This document shows positions 7,689 through 15,217 of a DNA stretch of 58,208 bases, piece after piece. How positions within the stretch are numbered: the first letter of the stretch is position 1; each line of letters opens with the position of its first letter. The translations under genes were made by a program, and so were the position numbers. The DNA is from Oscillibacter sp. 1-3 (GTDB taxonomy: Bacteria; Bacillota; Clostridia; Oscillospirales; Oscillospiraceae), in NCBI RefSeq assembly GCF_000403435.2, contig NZ_KE159709.1:496418-554625 (forward strand). Direction: 5' to 3'. The notes below the pieces were generated by a model. The model worked only from the letters and a program-made list of their open reading frames with translations, was not told where the DNA came from and searched no databases.

Positions 7689-8237
7689 ATGCTTCCGCTG
7701 ATGATTACGGCGATTGAGGACGAAAATGACCGGGAGTTTATGGAACGGCTGTATCTCCAGTACCACCGCCTGATCTATTCCGAAGTGCGGAAGCTCGTTC
7801 AGAACGAGGACGAGGCGGAGGACCTGATGCAGACGGTTGTCGAGAAGCTGATCCACAAGGTGGACCTGCTGCGGGATCTGGAGCGGCGCCGGCTTGTGAA
7901 CTACGTCATCTCCTCTGCGAAGAACACGACGCAGAATTTCCTCCGGGACAAGCACCCGGCGGCCAGAGTGTGGGAGGAGCAGGAACAGCTTGCCGATCCC
8001 GCGCCTATGCCGGAGGAGGAGATCCTTTACCGTGAGGATCTGTCCGGCTTATCAAGGGCCTGGAGGACTTTGGATGAAAAAACGCGGTATCTTCTCGTCG
8101 CCAGGTATATCTTGAATAAGAGCGGCAGAGAGATTGCGGAGGATCTGCAAATGCCGCCGGACAACGTGCGCATGGCACTGGTTCGGGCAAGGAGGAAAGC
8201 ACAGCAGGCCATGGCGCGAGTTGGGGCGCGTCAATGA
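7689..8237 (+). CDS. Second ECF-type sigma factor, divergent from the first
   Basis: The 182-residue sigma-70 family protein resembles its divergent neighbour in architecture: region 2 has FMERLYLQYHRLIYSEVRKL and DEAEDLMQTVVEKL, and region 4 has KSGREIAEDLQMPPDNVRM then RARRKAQQAM. ATG 7689 has AGGGCGGG about ten bases upstream. A GTG at 7668 is in frame but lacks an RBS. There is no anti-sigma gene after it. The DNA downstream (8238-9358) has no convincing gene. The two genes could be diverged duplicates, with this one either a partner regulator of the same regulon or a decaying copy. Its targets are not visible in the window. Confidence 0.78.
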   Translation: MLPLMITAIEDENDREFMERLYLQYHRLIYSEVRKLVQNEDEAEDLMQTVVEKLIHKVDLLRDLERRRLVNYVISSAKNTTQNFLRDKHPAARVWEEQEQLADPAPMPEEEILYREDLSGLSRAWRTLDEKTRYLLVARYILNKSGREIAEDLQMPPDNVRMALVRARRKAQQAMARVGARQ

Positions 8238-8415
8238 CTGAAAAGAGTTTTTACCCACCCGTGGGTGGAGTGAGCATCGCGGCAGGTTTATCGCCGACTG
8301 CATTTGCCGGGGCAAAGCCCCGGCTACCCCTGTTCCGAAAGGGGAGCGGAAAGCAGAATATAGAAAGTGGAAAGAACAGCGATACGACAGATCATCTCGT
8401 GTTCAGGCTTGAGAG

Positions 8416-8566
8416 CCACTGTGTGCGGCTTTTTGGGGAAGGAGTACAAAAGGGGCCGTTCAGGAGTGGGACGCCGCGTTGGGGCTTTGTACGGCGATGC
8501 TGACGAACTGCAAAAGAGTTGCTGAGCAGTTGATGGATTGCACCAGTGTATACAAAGAGCGGGCGG
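8416..8566 (+). repeat. Degenerate direct repeat, copy 1
   Basis: It shares CACTGTGTGCGG-like, GTTGGGGCTTTGT and ATGGATTGCACCAGTGT segments in the same order with 9005-9161. In translation both contain MDC(T/A)xVYKE. Overall similarity is patchy, with conserved blocks separated by diverged sequence. Confidence 0.45.
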
Positions 8567-9004
8567 TTGTTTTGGGGATCAGCAGGATCGGCGGAATCTT
8601 TCTCATAGTGGGAGAAGGGTAAATCTGCCGAAACCGAGGTTGAACCCACCCTCCGATTTGTTAGCAGGATAAAAGCGTGGCGTCTTGCGCCGCCACGCCG
8701 GATTACACCGTCCCGCAGTGCGGGCCGAGGAAACGGAAAACGAGGGCTTTTGACGGAATACCGTCATTCTTTCAAAGCTTTTGTGCAATTGGTCATGTGA
8801 CGTCAAATATGGGAAACGATTCTCAGTTTGACGTCTTGTTATCCTCAATGTCTACAGCGGCAACGAATGTAGCTGTGTCAACTGTGGCATGGCAGAGAAA
8901 TTCCCGGTTTTTCTGTCAACAGGGAGAGCAGAGGTATCAAAATAGCACAGAGAAAAAGAAAGCCCACCAACAGTGCCTGTGTCCTCCGTATTTCAGCGTG
9001 TAAG

Positions 9005-9161
9005 CCGCTGTGTGCGGTTTCGCAGAGGATCGCCCATGGTACTCCTCTCCAGTAGACAAACCGCTGTGTTGGGGCTTTGTGGGTGGTTGTCGGCAAGGGT
9101 GGAAAGTCTGGGAGATTCATCCATGGATTGCGCCACTGTCTACAAGGAGAAAGAGGCGCGG
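9005..9161 (+). repeat. Degenerate direct repeat, copy 2
   Basis: This is the counterpart of 8416-8566, about 590 bases downstream. After the shared block its frame continues as KEKEARSLYPTRTSFREFIQ and stops at 9224, like the tail of a small protein. It may be a duplicated relic of a small gene. Confidence 0.4.
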
Positions 9162-9358
9162 TCACTCTACCCAACCAGAACCAGTTTTCGAGAGTTCATA
9201 CAGCGCAAAAATTGCGCCGCCTAATCAAAGAATAGGTCTTTTTTCTCTCTGCCTTTTTCTACCGCAGACTATGAACTTTCTGATAACTCTCCGATGAATC
9301 CCTGGCTATTCACCGAGGTTACTGGTAATGTGTGTCGCTGAATAGGAGGCGATATGCA

Positions 9359-10504
9359 ATGGCAAAGCGGAGGGCTAATGGAGAAGGAAGTATCCGCAAG
9401 CGAAAGGATGGCCGCTGGGAGGGACGCTACACTGCGGGCCGTGATCCGGTGACCGGAAGGACGATCTACAAAAATGTCTTGGGAAAGACCCAGGCGGAAG
9501 TCAAGGCAAAACTCAAGTCGGCAATTGAGAAGAGCGGCGTCCAGTCCCTGCGGACAGAGCGCTACACTGTAGGCCAGTGGCTGGATACCTGGATGGAGAA
9601 CTATGCCAAGCTGCAAGTTCGCCCCTCGTCCTACAAGACCTACCAGGGCTTCATCGACAACCACATCAAACCCACCCTCGGGGACATCTCTCTGGAAAAG
9701 CTGACGTCAATGGATCTCCAGAGGCTGTACAAGCATCTGCTGGAAAGCGGCAGGGTAGAGTGTACAGAATCCAGAAGTAAACCCAAGGGCCTCAGCGTCA
9801 AGACGGTTCGCAATATCAACCAGATGATTTCCACTGCCCTGAACTGTGCAGTGGAACAACGGTTGATTTCCAGCAACCCTACGAAAGGCTGTGTCCTGCC
9901 GAAGCTGGAACGAAAGGAAATGAAAATCCTGCCGCCGGAAAGTCTTGGCACCTTCTTCGAGGAGGCCCGGCGCAGCGGTGTGTTCGAGCTATACTACGTT
10001 GACCTCGCCACGGGTCTCCGGCGGGGAGAACTGCTGGGGCTGAAATGGAGCGATATTGATTTGGATAAGGGCATCATCTACGTCCGACGACAAATTCTCC
10101 GTCAGAACGGTGAGGTGGTGGAAGCACCCTTGAAAACGAAAAACTCCTACCGCAGCATCGCGATAGGAGCGGACGCCATCAAAGTCCTCAAAGGCATGGA
10201 ACAGAGGGATGAGTACGTATTCCCCTCGCCATACGGCGGCCCAATGTCGCCGGACAGTGTCCTCCATATGCTCCAGAGGGTTCTGAAACGGGCGGGACTG
10301 GAGCGGATACGCTTCCATGACCTCAGACACACATTTTCGGTGCTGGCCCTGCAAAACGGAGTAGATGTCAAAACCCTCTCCGCCATGCTGGGCCACTACT
10401 CCGCCGGGTTTACGTTGGACACCTACGCCCATGTAACCACCTCTATGCAGAAGCAGGCGGCAAACACGGTAGGGAATTTTCTCTCCGACACTCTCCAGCC
10501 CTAA
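9359..10504 (+). CDS. int: Tyrosine recombinase (integrase) of the tRNA-Arg element
   Basis: The 381-residue protein begins MAKRRANGEGSIRKRKDG, an arm-binding AP2-like N-terminus typical of Tn916/phage integrases. A SAM-like core-binding domain follows at about 65-160 and then the catalytic domain. Catalytic residues are visible: Arg221 (TGLRRGELL), His320 and Arg323 (HDLRHT), His346 (LGHYS) and nucleophile Tyr356 (DTYAHV). AGGAGG lies eight bases before ATG 9359. An in-frame start at 9332 has no RBS. The gene points at the tRNA-Arg attachment site 120 bases downstream. It should catalyse recombination between the 46-base repeats. It appears intact. Confidence 0.93.
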   Translation: MAKRRANGEGSIRKRKDGRWEGRYTAGRDPVTGRTIYKNVLGKTQAEVKAKLKSAIEKSGVQSLRTERYTVGQWLDTWMENYAKLQVRPSSYKTYQGFIDNHIKPTLGDISLEKLTSMDLQRLYKHLLESGRVECTESRSKPKGLSVKTVRNINQMISTALNCAVEQRLISSNPTKGCVLPKLERKEMKILPPESLGTFFEEARRSGVFELYYVDLATGLRRGELLGLKWSDIDLDKGIIYVRRQILRQNGEVVEAPLKTKNSYRSIAIGADAIKVLKGMEQRDEYVFPSPYGGPMSPDSVLHMLQRVLKRAGLERIRFHDLRHTFSVLALQNGVDVKTLSAMLGHYSAGFTLDTYAHVTTSMQKQAANTVGNFLSDTLQP

Positions 10505-10522
10505 CCGCTCCAAGTTCCCGTA

Positions 10523-10541
10523 TGGGTCACGGCTTGGGTCA
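10523..10541. promoter_or_regulatory. Right arm-type integrase sites
   Basis: TGGGTCA at 10523-10529 and 10535-10541, with the same 12-base period as the pair at 592-612 near the other end of the element. Confidence 0.5.
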
Positions 10542-10591
10542 ACTGTCCACCGCAAAATCCAACCACCCGAAAAAGTACAGAGATCAAAAGA

Positions 10592-10626
10592 AAAACCACG
10601 GAAATTCAACGAATTTCCGTGGTTTT
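10592..10626 (+). terminator. Integrase terminator
   Basis: A perfect 16-base stem AAAACCACGGAAATTC with its complement, 3-base loop, ends in GGTTTT. It touches the CCA end of the tRNA-Arg gene on the other strand. Confidence 0.75.
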
Positions 10627-10671
10627 GGTACGCCCTGAGGGATTCGAACCCCCGGCCTTCTGGTCCGTAGC
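10626..10671. repeat. Proximal attachment site within tRNA-Arg
   Basis: This 46-base block is identical to 432-477. It runs from the 5' side of the anticodon loop to the CCA end of the tRNA gene, which stays intact after integration. Confidence 0.88.
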
Positions 10672-10702
10672 CAGACGCTCTATCCAGCTGAGCTAAGGGC
10701 GC
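10626..10702 (-). tRNA. tRNA-Arg(ACG)
   Basis: A 77-base cloverleaf on the minus strand has acceptor GCGCCCT pairing AGGGCGT, a D arm with AGCTCAGC, anticodon stem TCTGG/CCAGA with loop CTACGGA (anticodon ACG), GGTTCGAATCC in the T arm and encoded CCA. ACG is normally deaminated to ICG. It is the integration target of the element to its left, and a decayed piece of a similar tRNA is at 38170-38216. Confidence 0.95.
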
Positions 10703-10797
10703 ACATCCTGTCCTCCCGGACAGCTTATTTATATTACCACAGACATTTCCAAAATGCAAGAGTTTTTTTGCATTTTTCCCAATTATTTTTCTGCCCG

Positions 10798-11331
10798 TTA
10801 CAGCGGCCGCCGCTGCCGTCCAATGGCCTTCGCCAGCTTTGCCCCTATCCAGCCGACAACGCCGCCCAACAGGACACCCCCCAGCACGTCGCTGGGCCAG
10901 TGGACATATAAGTACAGCCGGGAGAAGGCGATCGCCGCGGCCAATGCCAGAGCCGGTTTCCACAGCGGGCTTCCGGCGAATTTCAGCGCGAAAACGGCTG
11001 CAAAAGACGCGGCGGTATGGCCTGAAGGGAAGGAGGCGTCCAGAGGCGGTCTGACCAGCAGGGTGACGGCCGGATTGAGGGCAAAGGGCCGGAGGCGGTC
11101 AAACAGTGGCTTTAGCAGCAGGTTGCATGCGATCAGGTCCAGTGCAAGGCCGCAGGCGACAGCGGCGCCCTGGCGGCGGGTCTGGTGAGCGGCCAAAAGA
11201 ATCAGCGCCAGCAGAACCCAGATCTCTCCGTGGTCGCAAAGCCCGCTGACTGCGGGCATCGCGGCATCCAGAAAGCCGCAGCGCAGGTTGGCCTGAATCC
11301 AGTCCAAAACGGCAAATTCCAAGGTCTGCAT
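10798..11331 (-). CDS. PAP2-family membrane phosphatase
   Basis: The 177-residue integral membrane protein has the three PAP2 signature blocks in order: KPLFDRLRP, PSGHTAAS and SRLYLYVHWPSDV. The conserved Lys/Arg, Ser-Gly-His and Arg/His residues form the phosphohistidine active site. Members dephosphorylate undecaprenyl pyrophosphate, phosphatidic acid or similar lipids at the outer face of the membrane. The substrate here is unknown, and UppP-like recycling is possible. The start ATG 11331 has AAAGGAGG. It is monocistronic, and its stop is about 95 bases from tRNA-Arg, just outside the integrated element. Confidence 0.9.
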   Translation of the reverse strand: MQTLEFAVLDWIQANLRCGFLDAAMPAVSGLCDHGEIWVLLALILLAAHQTRRQGAAVACGLALDLIACNLLLKPLFDRLRPFALNPAVTLLVRPPLDASFPSGHTAASFAAVFALKFAGSPLWKPALALAAAIAFSRLYLYVHWPSDVLGGVLLGGVVGWIGAKLAKAIGRQRRPL

Positions 11332-11437
11332 AAGTCCTCCTTTAACTGGCTGTGGAAAGTAGTGATAGAAAAATTATATCAATGGCGAGGCGGAGATACA
11401 ACTCTTTTCCAAAGATTTTCTGCCCGGCAGAAAAAAT

Positions 11438-11469
11438 GCCCTCCGGAGGATTGGGTTCCTCCGAAGGGC
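11438..11469 (-). terminator. Terminator of the SLH protein gene
   Basis: GCCCTCCGGAGGA pairs with TCCTCCGAAGGGC (one mismatch) and is followed on the minus strand by ATTTTTTC, directly after the stop at 11477. Confidence 0.85.
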
Positions 11470-11476
11470 GCGCCGT

Positions 11477-12466
11477 TTATTTCAGCCAGCCGAAGAGGCC
11501 TGATTTTTCCTCCTGGCCTTCCAGCAGGGTCCTGGCGGCGGAAAGCATTTGAGCTGCGTCGCCTCGGGTCACCGGCTCCTCCATGGTCAGGCTGCCAAAG
11601 CTGCCTGCCGCCAGTACGCTGACAGCTTCCATGTTCCCAACGGCCTGGGCCGCCCAGGAGGGGACCTCCTCCCGGTCCGCGTACCAGACGTCCAGCTCCA
11701 CATTGCCCAGGTCCAGCACACGGTCCAGCACGGTGGCAGCCTCATTAAAGGTAATGGCGTCGCCGCTCCGGAAGGCCAGGCCCTCCGCCGTGGCGGTGCC
11801 CTGCATCACGCCGTCCGTTACACCGGCGGCGGCGTAGGCCTTGGCCCAGGTGGGAATGGCCTCGTCGTCACAAAAGCCGGTCATGGTGACGGAAGTGACC
11901 TCCCGGCCGGAGGCCTCCATCACCAGCGCCAGAAACTCACCCCGGGAGACGGGGCGGTCCGGCTCAAAAAAGTACTGGTTCCCAATTTTACAGCCGGTGA
12001 AGATGCCCGCCTCCGCCAGCTCCTGGGCGGCGGCCGCTGCGGGGCTGTCAGCGGTGTCGGCATAGTTGACGCCGGAGCGGGCCTTCTGGATGGAGACCTT
12101 TACCTCGGCTGGCAGGGACGTGCGGCCCGCGCTGTCGGTGGCGGTGTAGGTGAAGCTGTCGCTGCCGGTAATGCCGTCGTCAGGGGCGTAGGTGAAGGTG
12201 TTTCCCTCAATGACCACCACGCCCTTTCTGGGCTGGTCCACCAGGGAGAAGGTTATCTCCCCGTCCTCCCCGCCGGCGGTCAGGAACTGGCCCTGGCAGG
12301 AGATGCCCCGGTAGGTCTTGACCTCCAGGTTCCGGGCCTGGGGGGCGCCCCCCTCCGCCTCAGGCTGTTCCGTCTTGCTGCCAAACAGCGCCGAGGCGCT
12401 GCCGCTCAGTACCAGGGCCGCCGCCAGAGCCAGAATGGCGGTCCGTCTTGTGAAACTGCTTTTCAA
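11477..12466 (-). CDS. Exported SLH-domain protein with a cadherin-like/Big domain
   Basis: The 329-residue product starts at TTG 12466, eight bases after AGGAGG. It has a signal peptide (about 1-26), a beta-sandwich segment near 55-130 with the tandem cadherin-like signature GDGITGSDSFTYTATDSAG-type spacing, and three SLH-type repeats from about 140 to 318 (SRGEFLALVMEASG, FNEAATVLDRVLD, TRGDAAQMLSAARTL). SLH repeats bind pyruvylated secondary cell-wall polymer, so the protein is probably anchored to the wall. The cadherin-like domain suggests adhesion or a structural role, which is inferred. It is a single-gene unit with its own terminator. Confidence 0.85.
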   Translation of the reverse strand: MKSSFTRRTAILALAAALVLSGSASALFGSKTEQPEAEGGAPQARNLEVKTYRGISCQGQFLTAGGEDGEITFSLVDQPRKGVVVIEGNTFTYAPDDGITGSDSFTYTATDSAGRTSLPAEVKVSIQKARSGVNYADTADSPAAAAAQELAEAGIFTGCKIGNQYFFEPDRPVSRGEFLALVMEASGREVTSVTMTGFCDDEAIPTWAKAYAAAGVTDGVMQGTATAEGLAFRSGDAITFNEAATVLDRVLDLGNVELDVWYADREEVPSWAAQAVGNMEAVSVLAAGSFGSLTMEEPVTRGDAAQMLSAARTLLEGQEEKSGLFGWLK

Positions 12467-12525
12467 ATGGCTTTCCTCCTGTTTTCATGGAATGTAGTGG
12501 TAGTGTCCGCTTCTTTCCAGAAATT

Positions 12526-12557
12526 ATTCTCCGGCGGCAGGGCTGCCGCCGGAGAAT
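12526..12557 (-). terminator. Terminator of rodA
   Basis: A 15-base stem, ATTCTCCGGCGGCAG with its complement and a 2-base loop, follows the rodA stop at 12580 by about 22 bases. Confidence 0.75.
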
Positions 12558-12579
12558 TTTCAGAGGCATTTTGGAGCTG

Positions 12580-13767
12580 TCACAGAAGAGACCGTACTCG
12601 CCGTTCCATAGAGAGGGTCCTCTTTTTAATGTTGGAGACAACGCCCATGGCGGTGTACAGTGTGACAATGGAGGAGCCGCCGTAGCTGAAAAAGGGGAGG
12701 GTGACGCCGATGGTGGGCATGACGAAGAGGCACATGCCGATGTTGATGATGGTTTGGTAGATCAGCATGGCGGCGATACCCACGCAGACATAGCTGTGGA
12801 AGTGGTTTTGGGTCCGTTTTGCAACCAGCAGTACACGAAAGATCACCGCCGTCAGCAGCAGGATGATGAGAAGACACCCGATCAGCCCCAACTCCTCACC
12901 GCAGACGGAGAAAATGAAGTCCGTCCACCGTCTGGGCAGGGAGGTGGCCTCGCTGCTCTGGGACTGGGTGCCGTTCATGTATCCCTGGCCGAATACGCCG
13001 CCGGAACCGATTGCCAGCAGACTCCGGGTTTGCTGCCAGCCGACGCCCAGGGGGTCCAGGCTGTGGTCGAAGAGGATTCGGAAGCGGTTGACCATGTACT
13101 CCATGGAGGATGGCACCAGATCCAGGGTCAGCACCGCCGCCACAGTTCCGCCGATGCCGGCAAACAGCAGCACGAACCACCGCAGGGCGAAGCCCGCCGC
13201 GAAGGCCATGCACAGGAAGATAAAAAAGAATGTGAGGGCGTTGCCCATGTCCCCGGAGATGGCGACATACCAGCCCATCAAGAGCAGGGTGTGGCCCGCC
13301 ACCAGAAGGGCGGAGCGGAAGGATTTCAGGTCCCGCTTCTCCTCCCGCAGCCACTCCAGCTGCTTGGCCAGCAGAAGGGTAAAGGTAATCTTCGCCACCT
13401 CCGCCGGGCCGATTTGGAAGGGGATGCCCGGGAATTTCAGCCAGGCCACGTTGCCGGTTTCGTGCCCTCTGCCCAAAGGAGATTTCAGCAGTCCGATGAA
13501 TACGATGTTGAATGCCACCAGCCATTTCCAGCGCTTCATCACGTTTTCCAGGTCCAGCATAGACATGAAGATATAGGCGCAGACGCCGATGGCCATGGCC
13601 GCCCCCTGAACGCCCACATAACGGATGACACTGTCCGTTCCCATAGAGCGGGTGGCACTGAAAATCAGCACCATGCCATACAGCGTGGAGACGCAGCAAA
13701 GCCCCAGCAGCATTAGATCGGCCTGCTGGAAGAAGTCTGCCAGAATACTTTTTAACCGGTTTGCCAT
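12580..13767 (-). CDS. rodA: RodA/FtsW-family peptidoglycan glycosyltransferase
   Basis: The 395-residue polytopic SEDS protein polymerises lipid II during wall growth. Typical features are the early GMVLIFSATRS segment, FPGIPFQIGPAEVAKITF (the conserved E-P/A-E-x-x-K region), SGDMGNALTFFFIF and the C-terminal PTIGVTLPFFSYGGSS signature. ATG 13767 has GGAG eight bases upstream. The longer open frame to 13818 starts upstream of a usable RBS. The promoter at 13807-13835 is divergent from that of tsaE. RodA is preferred over FtsW by its short termini and lack of division genes nearby, but the two are hard to separate from sequence alone. Confidence 0.9.
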   Translation of the reverse strand: MANRLKSILADFFQQADLMLLGLCCVSTLYGMVLIFSATRSMGTDSVIRYVGVQGAAMAIGVCAYIFMSMLDLENVMKRWKWLVAFNIVFIGLLKSPLGRGHETGNVAWLKFPGIPFQIGPAEVAKITFTLLLAKQLEWLREEKRDLKSFRSALLVAGHTLLLMGWYVAISGDMGNALTFFFIFLCMAFAAGFALRWFVLLFAGIGGTVAAVLTLDLVPSSMEYMVNRFRILFDHSLDPLGVGWQQTRSLLAIGSGGVFGQGYMNGTQSQSSEATSLPRRWTDFIFSVCGEELGLIGCLLIILLLTAVIFRVLLVAKRTQNHFHSYVCVGIAAMLIYQTIINIGMCLFVMPTIGVTLPFFSYGGSSIVTLYTAMGVVSNIKKRTLSMERRVRSLL

Positions 13768-13806
13768 GGGGATTCTCCGTTCCTGAAAGCAAATTTTGAC
13801 AAAAGC

Positions 13807-13835
13807 AGTATACCACAAATAAAAAATGCTGTAAA
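13807..13835 (-). promoter_or_regulatory. rodA promoter
   Basis: Minus-strand TTTACA (13835-13830), 17 bases, TATACT (13812-13807). It shares TGTGGTATACT with the divergent promoter at 13851-13879. Confidence 0.75.
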
Positions 13836-13850
13836 CGCTGGAAATTTCTT

Positions 13851-13879
13851 TTTACACTCTGTTCAAAATGTGGTATACT
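13851..13879 (+). promoter_or_regulatory. tsaE operon promoter
   Basis: TTTACA (13851-13856), 17 bases, TATACT (13874-13879). The dispersed palindromic repeat starts at the next base, so the transcript leader consists almost entirely of that repeat. Confidence 0.75.
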
Positions 13880-14043
13880 AAGGGTTGTTTGAAAAAAGTC
13901 AAAACGCCCAAACGGTGGATCTTTATCCGCCACTCTGCGTTAAATGTTCTTACCGGGCGTCAGCCCGCCTGCAAAAATTTGCCTTGATTGGCGAAAATAT
14001 CTCTCGCCGTTGGGCATTCCGCCATTTTTCAAACAGGGCCTAA
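13880..14043 (+). repeat. Dispersed 164-base palindromic repeat, copy 1
   Basis: It begins AGGGTTGTTTGAAAAAAG and ends CATTTTTCAAACAGGGCCTA. It is the reverse orientation of copies 2 and 3 and aligns with them across its length. Shared internal blocks are GCCCAAACGGTGGATC, GCGTTAAATGTTCTT, GGGCGTCAGCCCGCCTGC and CTCTCGCCGTTGGGCATT. The ends are imperfect inverted repeats of about 35 bases. It has no coding capacity. Confidence 0.85.
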
Positions 14044-14072
14044 ATCGATACCAAAATAAGGAGGGGCAGACC

Positions 14073-14504
14073 GTGGAATTTCTCACCCGCAGCGAGGCGG
14101 AGACGGAGGAACTGGGCCGCCGTCTGGCGGAGCATCTCGCCCCCGGAGCGGTGGTGGCCTACCGGGGAGATCTGGGTATGGGCAAGACCGCCTTCACCCG
14201 GGGTCTGACTCGGGGCCTGGGATGCCGGGAGCGGGTTACCAGCCCCACCTTCACCATTGTCAACGAGTACGAGGGCGGGCGGCTGCCCCTGTTCCACTTT
14301 GATCTGTACCGCCTGGAGGGCGCGGAGGACCTGTTTGACATCGGCTGGGACGACTACCTGGACCGCGGCGGCGTCTGCGCCGTGGAGTGGAGCGAGCGGG
14401 CGGAGGAGGCGCTGCCGCCGGAGACCGTCCGTGTCACCCTGCGCCGCTGCCCCGAACATGAGAGCTGGCGCACCGTCACCGTGGAAGGAGTGGAGATCAC
14501 ATGA
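14073..14504 (+). CDS. tsaE: TsaE, ATPase of the tRNA t6A synthesis complex
   Basis: The 143-residue P-loop protein has Walker A GDLGMGKT at residues 32-39, SPTFTIVNEY and the FHFDLYRL block, which are diagnostic for TsaE. With TsaB, TsaC and TsaD it makes N6-threonylcarbamoyladenosine at tRNA position 37. The start is GTG 14073, preceded by AAGGAGG. The open frame upstream runs into the dispersed repeat and has no RBS. Its last four bases overlap tsaB (ATGA). The leader contains repeat copy 1. TsaC and TsaD are not in the window. Confidence 0.93.
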   Translation: MEFLTRSEAETEELGRRLAEHLAPGAVVAYRGDLGMGKTAFTRGLTRGLGCRERVTSPTFTIVNEYEGGRLPLFHFDLYRLEGAEDLFDIGWDDYLDRGGVCAVEWSERAEEALPPETVRVTLRRCPEHESWRTVTVEGVEIT

Positions 14505-15217
14505 AGATACTGGCCCTTGAGACCTCCGCAAAGGCCGTCTCCGCCGCTGTGACGGAGGAGGGACGGGTGCTGGCCGCAGGCTTCCAGGATACCGGCCTCA
14601 CCCACAGCCGCACCCTGATGCCCATTGTAGAGCACATCCTGAAAAACGCGGACCTCACCATGGCGGACATGGACGCCGTGGCGGTGGCCGTGGGGCCTGG
14701 GTCCTTCACGGGCATCCGTATCGGCGTCTCCGCCGCCAAGGGGCTGGCTTTCGCGGCGGACAAGCCCGCCGTTGGCGTGTCCACCCTGGCGGCCATGGCC
14801 CGGAATGCGGCTTTTGTGGACGGACTGGTGGTCTGCGCCATGGACGCCCGGCGGAATCAGATCTACAACGCCCTGTTTGCGGCAAGGGACGGGCGGCTGA
14901 CCCGTCTGACGCCGGACCGGGCCATTGGCCTGGAGGATTTGGCGGAGGAGCTGCGGCAGGACTCCCGACCCAAGATCATCGTGGGCGACGGCGGAAAGCT
15001 GTGCGCGGACGCGCTGGCGGCGGCGGGGATTGCCTGCCGTCTGGCTCCGCCCCATCTGGTGATGCAGAGCGCCGTTACCGTGGCCCTGGAGGCGGAGGAG
15101 GCGGCCGGGCACGGCGGCCTGGTCTCCGCTCAGGAGCTGCTGCCTGTCTACCTGCGTCCGCCCCAGGCGGAGCGGCTGAGAAGAGAAAGAGAGAGTGGTG
15201 GAAAGAGTGCCCCATGA
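14501..15217 (+). CDS. tsaB: TsaB, t6A synthesis scaffold subunit
   Basis: The 238-residue ASKHA-fold protein begins MKILALETSAKAVSAAV and contains the hallmark GPGSFTGIRIG, followed by KGLAFAADKPAVGVSTL. TsaB is an inactive paralogue of TsaD and holds the TsaBDE complex together for tRNA t6A modification. It overlaps tsaE by four bases and is followed by a small membrane protein gene and upp. Length and domain structure match the family. Confidence 0.93.
   Translation: MKILALETSAKAVSAAVTEEGRVLAAGFQDTGLTHSRTLMPIVEHILKNADLTMADMDAVAVAVGPGSFTGIRIGVSAAKGLAFAADKPAVGVSTLAAMARNAAFVDGLVVCAMDARRNQIYNALFAARDGRLTRLTPDRAIGLEDLAEELRQDSRPKIIVGDGGKLCADALAAAGIACRLAPPHLVMQSAVTVALEAEEAAGHGGLVSAQELLPVYLRPPQAERLRRERESGGKSAP

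Larger units (their letters stand above)
8238..9358 (+). other. 1.1 kb without a convincing gene, containing degenerate repeats
   Basis: Short open frames occur on both strands, but none has an RBS, domain or good codon pattern. The stretch holds a GCCGGGGC/GCCCCGGC hairpin near 8307-8325, an inverted repeat TGACGTCAAA (8798-8807) / TTTGACGTC (8827-8835) and two related segments (8416-8566 and 9005-9161). It may be the remains of lost cargo or contain integrase accessory sites. Confidence 0.5.
432..10671. mobile_element. Integrative element inserted in tRNA-Arg(ACG)
   Basis: The element is bounded by identical 46-base direct repeats (432-477 and 10626-10671). The right copy is the 3' 46 bases of an intact tRNA-Arg gene, and a tyrosine recombinase gene ends about 120 bases inside that end. 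The cargo is a NACHT NTPase, two ECF sigma factors, an anti-sigma-like gene and three secreted proteins. I see no conjugation, replication or capsid genes, so it is a small island or satellite-like element rather than a complete ICE or prophage. The only excisionase candidate is frameshifted, so the element may be unable to excise without help. Confidence 0.85.

Noticed and set aside
10626..10702. Disruption of tRNA-Arg by the island
   Set aside because: The cloverleaf is complete with CCA. The integrated copy restores the 3' end, so the gene is intact.
11549..12685. 378-residue plus-strand open frame across the SLH gene
   Set aside because: Antisense to a gene with signal peptide and SLH repeats. 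No start signals.
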